From Cunninghamella blakesleeana (lineage: Eukaryota > Mucoromycota > Mucoromycetes > Mucorales > Cunninghamellaceae): DNA of 64,000 nt. The notes under the pieces were generated by a model, which made no database searches, was not told the DNA's origin, and was given only the letters and a program-made list of their open reading frames with translations. Of this stretch, positions 60,839 through 64,000 are shown in pieces. The position numbers and the translations under genes are program-made. Each line of letters starts with the position of its first letter. Positions within the stretch are counted from its first letter, which is position 1. The DNA is taken from positions 5,810,163 to 5,874,162 of the forward strand of contig JAFCIZ010000005.1 in the NCBI GenBank assembly GCA_017871115.1. Direction: 5' to 3'.

Positions 60839-62870
60839 TAGAAAATAAAATAAAATAGGTATTTATATGTGAATATATTATAAGGAGTTATTATATAAGG
60901 GTTAAATATGATTAAAAATACGGTACTAATTAATTATTCATATTTTGTGTGTATTAGTTAGAATGTAGTATAGTATAATTATATTATTTAAATAAATGAT
61001 GTCTATAATAAATAATATATACTGATGTGATAAATACAACAAATGTAAGCTAAATAATGATTAATTCAGATCAGCCTTTTATAATTAAGAGTGATAATAA
61101 AAAATTAACAAAAAAAGATCAATTTATTAACTAGCCAAATATTAAAAAAAGAAATCACCAACAGACAATTATACAATGATGAAGAAAAAATTAAAGCAAA
61201 TAGAAAAATATACAAAAGCTAGCAACCCAATAAGAAAAGAAGACGTTCACAACGACTAGTTAAAAAAAATAATTAACACCAATATGGAAAAACAACTAAG
61301 TTAAAATTATAGAACTAATAAAAAACATGAAAGAAATATATGAATTTGAAGAAAATAACGATAAAATCAATAATGAAATATAATCAGAAAATAATAATTA
61401 CAATATGATAGAAATCAATTGAATGGAAAACAAAAAACTACTTGAATGAAAAAAGTAAAATAATATAGATTAATGATATGTAAGTAATAAATAAATAATA
61501 AAAAATACAATAACAAAATAAATATAAAATAAAAAAAAACATATTGTATCATATTTACCATATTAAAATAAATCATTTTATTTTACTCTTCATTTGTGAT
61601 AAAGATTGTTTATTCAGAGTTATTACAAACGAAATGTGATATGTTAAATGCTTCATAAAACATTCATATTGCATAATAAATATAATTATAGTATCAAAAT
61701 TAATTAGTTTATAACAAATATATAGTCTATTAACAACAACCATAATTATTAATTATAAATATAAATATAAATATAAATATTACTTGATTAAATAGTATCT
61801 TACTATACTATTACAATATATATATAATTAAAGTATTAATTCAATATAATAGCTTTTTAAAAGCTATTTAATGAAATAAACATTAGCATTTGTTTTATTT
61901 ATATTTTTATAACAAATAATATTTCTATGGTCTTGATTTTTATTTTATTTCATTTCATTTCATATTATTATTATTTTTTTAGTTAGCAGTCCCCAACATA
62001 CAATTGAACAAATAAAAGATCAATCACTAATAACATAGCGGTAAAAATTAAAAATATATACATATACTTGTATATGTGGTTTAAAAAGAAACTAATAAAA
62101 ATATAATAGTATAATAAAATAGCAAAAAAAAAAAGAAAAAAAGAAAAAAGATTAAATTAACAATAATAACAATAATAAAGTAAACATGTAAAAAAAAAAA
62201 ATACAAATAATATTAGGGTATTGGAATAAGATAATAATAGTAATACATGCATGTATTATAAGATAGAATAAAATATTAATGACAATTAAAAAAAAAAAAC
62301 AAATAAAAATATTATAAATTAAAAGTAACGAAAATTAAAGAATAAAATAAATAAGAATGATTAAGTATAAAAACCGAAATTTGAATTAATATAAGATATG
62401 ATAAATACATATATAAATAGTAGGAATAGATGAAAAAAAAAAAAAAAAAAAAAAAAGCAATGAGTAAAATATAAAAATATAACTAAATTCAATGTAGAAT
62501 ACGAGTAAATAAATAAATTAAAAAAAAAAATTGATAGATTTATAAACTTTAATAAAAATAATTAAAAAAAAAAAAAATGAAAAAAAATGAAAAAATGAAA
62601 AAATGAAAAATATAAAAACAATAACAATAATAATGAAATAATGAATAATACAGGAATAGATAATAAATTAAAATGTAAAAGGTAATGTAAGGTATAATAA
62701 TAATTAAATATAATAATATATATATATAAAAGAAAAATATAAATAAAAAAATATAAATTATAATTTATAAAATATATATATAAAAAAAAAAATAATAAAT
62801 AATTAAGACAAAAAATAAAATATAAAAAGCAACAAAAGAATAAATAACATAGCAACAAAAAAAATAAAGT

Positions 62871-62910
<40 letters not shown>

Positions 62911-62924
62911 AAATAATATAACAA

Positions 62925-62983
<59 letters not shown>

Positions 62984-63133
62984 AAACGAGCAATCCAAGA
63001 GTAAGAACAAAATAAGGCAATAAAAGTCAAGACCAAAGTAAAGAACAACACAGGTCAGAATTAAAATTAAGGTATCTTAGTGTATATTCGGGTCTTGCAT
63101 CATATTACTAATAAAAATGTATAAAAATGACAT
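60839..63133. other. Subtelomeric A-rich simple-sequence DNA
   Basis: No intact gene. Plus-strand 61120-61215 reads KKEITNRQLYNDEEKIKANR in one frame, and a second frame around 61330-61378 reads MKEIYEFEENNDKINNE. This looks like decayed Lys/Asn-rich coding sequence of unknown origin. From about 61480 on, the plus strand is dominated by A with TAA and TA tracts, including (TA)n at 62875-62906 and an A54 run at 62926-62979. Minus-strand Phe/Tyr-rich open frames here are products of these tracts. Confidence 0.55.
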
Positions 63134-63192
63134 AAAAATGGTATCATTGGAAAGCTCTTGGTCTATAGATTACGAATCTGAAAAAAAAAAAA
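63134..63192 (+). repeat. Poly(A)-tailed dispersed repeat, copy 2
   Basis: AATGGTATCATTGGAAAGCT followed by CTTGGTCTATAGATTACGAA and an A-rich tail matches the core at 52786 with only a few substitutions. Confidence 0.55.
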
Positions 63193-63717
63193 TAAAAAAA
63201 ATGAATAGAAAAAAAAAAGATGTTACTTGTATTTATATCTATGCGCAGGGGGAAAAAAAATCTATGCGCGGGGGGAAAATACACCTGGGTATATTTGTCG
63301 GAATTTAAAAGAAACAATCGGAATTTAAATAATTTTAGTCTGTGATGTGTATTTTTCGTCAAGAGTTATTTTTGTTAAAATAAAATATGAGTTTGTATTT
63401 ATATTAATTATAAATAAGATAATTCCAGTAAGCAACATTACATGTTTTATAAGTAGAATGATTTGATTTAAAAGTAAAAAAAAAATTTAAAAGATAAAAT
63501 AAAATAATATATAAAGGTTTATATATGTTGTATATATATATATATATAAATAAAATAGATATCACATAAGAAATAAAATATGTTTATTATAATAAAAATA
63601 AAATAAAATGATTTCAATAAAGAAATATATATAAAGTTAAAATGAAATAAAAATAAAAATTGATTTGGATAAATAAAATAATTATTTATATAAAATATAA
63701 TTTAAAAATTCGACAAA

Positions 63718-63806
<89 letters not shown>

Positions 63807-63913
63807 GAAGAATATCAAAACAAATAAAACAAGACATAGAGATAGAATATAGCATAGCAAGCAACAAAGATATAAGGCCAACTATAGATCAAACAGAACA
63901 GAGAGAACACCAA
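63193..63913. other. Telomere-adjacent simple sequence
   Basis: No gene. It contains a short GC-containing patch (GCGCAGGGGG and GCGCGGGGGG, a 17 bp near-tandem at 63241-63275), a (TAA)n tract at 63718-63765 followed by an A run of about 39 to 63804, and mixed A-rich sequence leading into the telomere. Confidence 0.6.
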
Positions 63914-64000
63914 ATTAGGTTCAGGGTTAAGGTTAGGGTTAGGGTTAGGGTTAGGGTTAGGGTTAGGGTTAGGGTTAGGGTTAGGGTTAGGGTTAGGGTT
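63914..64000 (+). repeat. Telomere, TTAGGG repeats
   Basis: Degenerate units (ATTAGGTTCAGGGTTAAGG) give way at about 63931 to uninterrupted TTAGGG repeats, about 11 units running to the window edge. The G-rich strand points 5'-3' off the right end, so this is a true chromosome terminus and the window's right edge is at or close to the DNA end. TTAGGG is the common fungal and animal telomere unit. Confidence 0.97.

Noticed and set aside
62562..63051. Minus-strand Phe/Tyr-rich open frames of 80-150 codons
   Set aside because: They read A-tracts, TA and TAA microsatellites on the opposite strand; there is no protein-like composition.
1..64000. CRISPR arrays, bacterial operons or Shine-Dalgarno signals
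   Set aside because: The DNA is eukaryotic (spliced genes, telomere). Simple-sequence tracts are microsatellites, and no regularly spaced repeat-spacer pattern is present.
1..64000. Assignment to anaerobic gut fungi because of the extreme AT content and poly-Asn
   Set aside because: A Tim17-family mitochondrial protein, a Mucoromycota-like gene set and dense introns fit less well with that group. The taxon is left at AT-rich, probably Mucoromycota.

Overview
This window is a chromosome end of a very AT-rich, intron-dense eukaryote, almost certainly a filamentous fungus, probably of the Mucoromycota. The evidence is short GT-AG introns (about 50-120 bp) in nearly every gene, TTAGGG telomere repeats at the right edge, fungal-type gene content (sphinganine C4-hydroxylase, Pol epsilon, Trm9, GH15 glucoamylase, PX-PH phospholipase D, a Bdc1/BRD8-like bromodomain protein), Asn/Gln/Ser-rich low-complexity protein insertions, and intergenic DNA made of A/T tracts and TA or TAA microsatellites. 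The exact taxon cannot be fixed from sequence alone.

Layout. 0.1-18 kb: the 3' part of a SUR2-type hydroxylase (+) converges on the complete POL2 gene (-). A 4 kb gene-poor repeat block (9.1-13.2 kb) follows, carrying diverged repeat copies, a small secreted Cys-rich ORF and tRNA-Pro(CGG). Then come a tiny one-helix membrane protein, TRM9 and a glucoamylase without a starch-binding domain (all +). 19-50 kb is a conserved gene-rich stretch: a soluble-type (ADCY10-like) adenylyl cyclase (-), an amino-acid permease (-), a RapGAP-domain protein (+), an H2C2 zinc-binding protein (+), phospholipase D (-), and a head-to-head pair made of a Tim17/22/23-family protein (-) and a BRD8-like bromodomain protein (+). 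Several of these are signalling proteins (cAMP, Ras/Rap-type GTPase, phosphatidic acid), but nothing shows that they are co-regulated.

50-64 kb is subtelomeric and mobile-element rich. It holds an unrecognised multi-exon gene whose 5' end abuts a decayed Ty3/gypsy-type integrase, an LTR-like repeat also found 46 kb away at 10.7-11.0 kb in inverted orientation, a Tc1/mariner transposase fragment, and a truncated Rep-like ORF with the motifs of CRESS-DNA (geminivirus-like) replication proteins. Next to the Rep-like ORF is a secreted Cys-rich protein, and the pair is bracketed by about 80 bp direct repeats spaced about 1.75 kb apart. Beyond that lie A-rich simple sequence and a terminal (TTAGGG)n tract.

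Two observations stand out. One is the Rep-like/secreted-protein cassette beside the telomere. The other is a set of reading-frame-required microexons (11, 12, 14, 14, 16, 20 and 22 nt, plus a possible 1-nt exon) spread over four unrelated genes. All gene models were spliced by eye using frame continuity and GT-AG sites; none has been tested against transcripts or databases.
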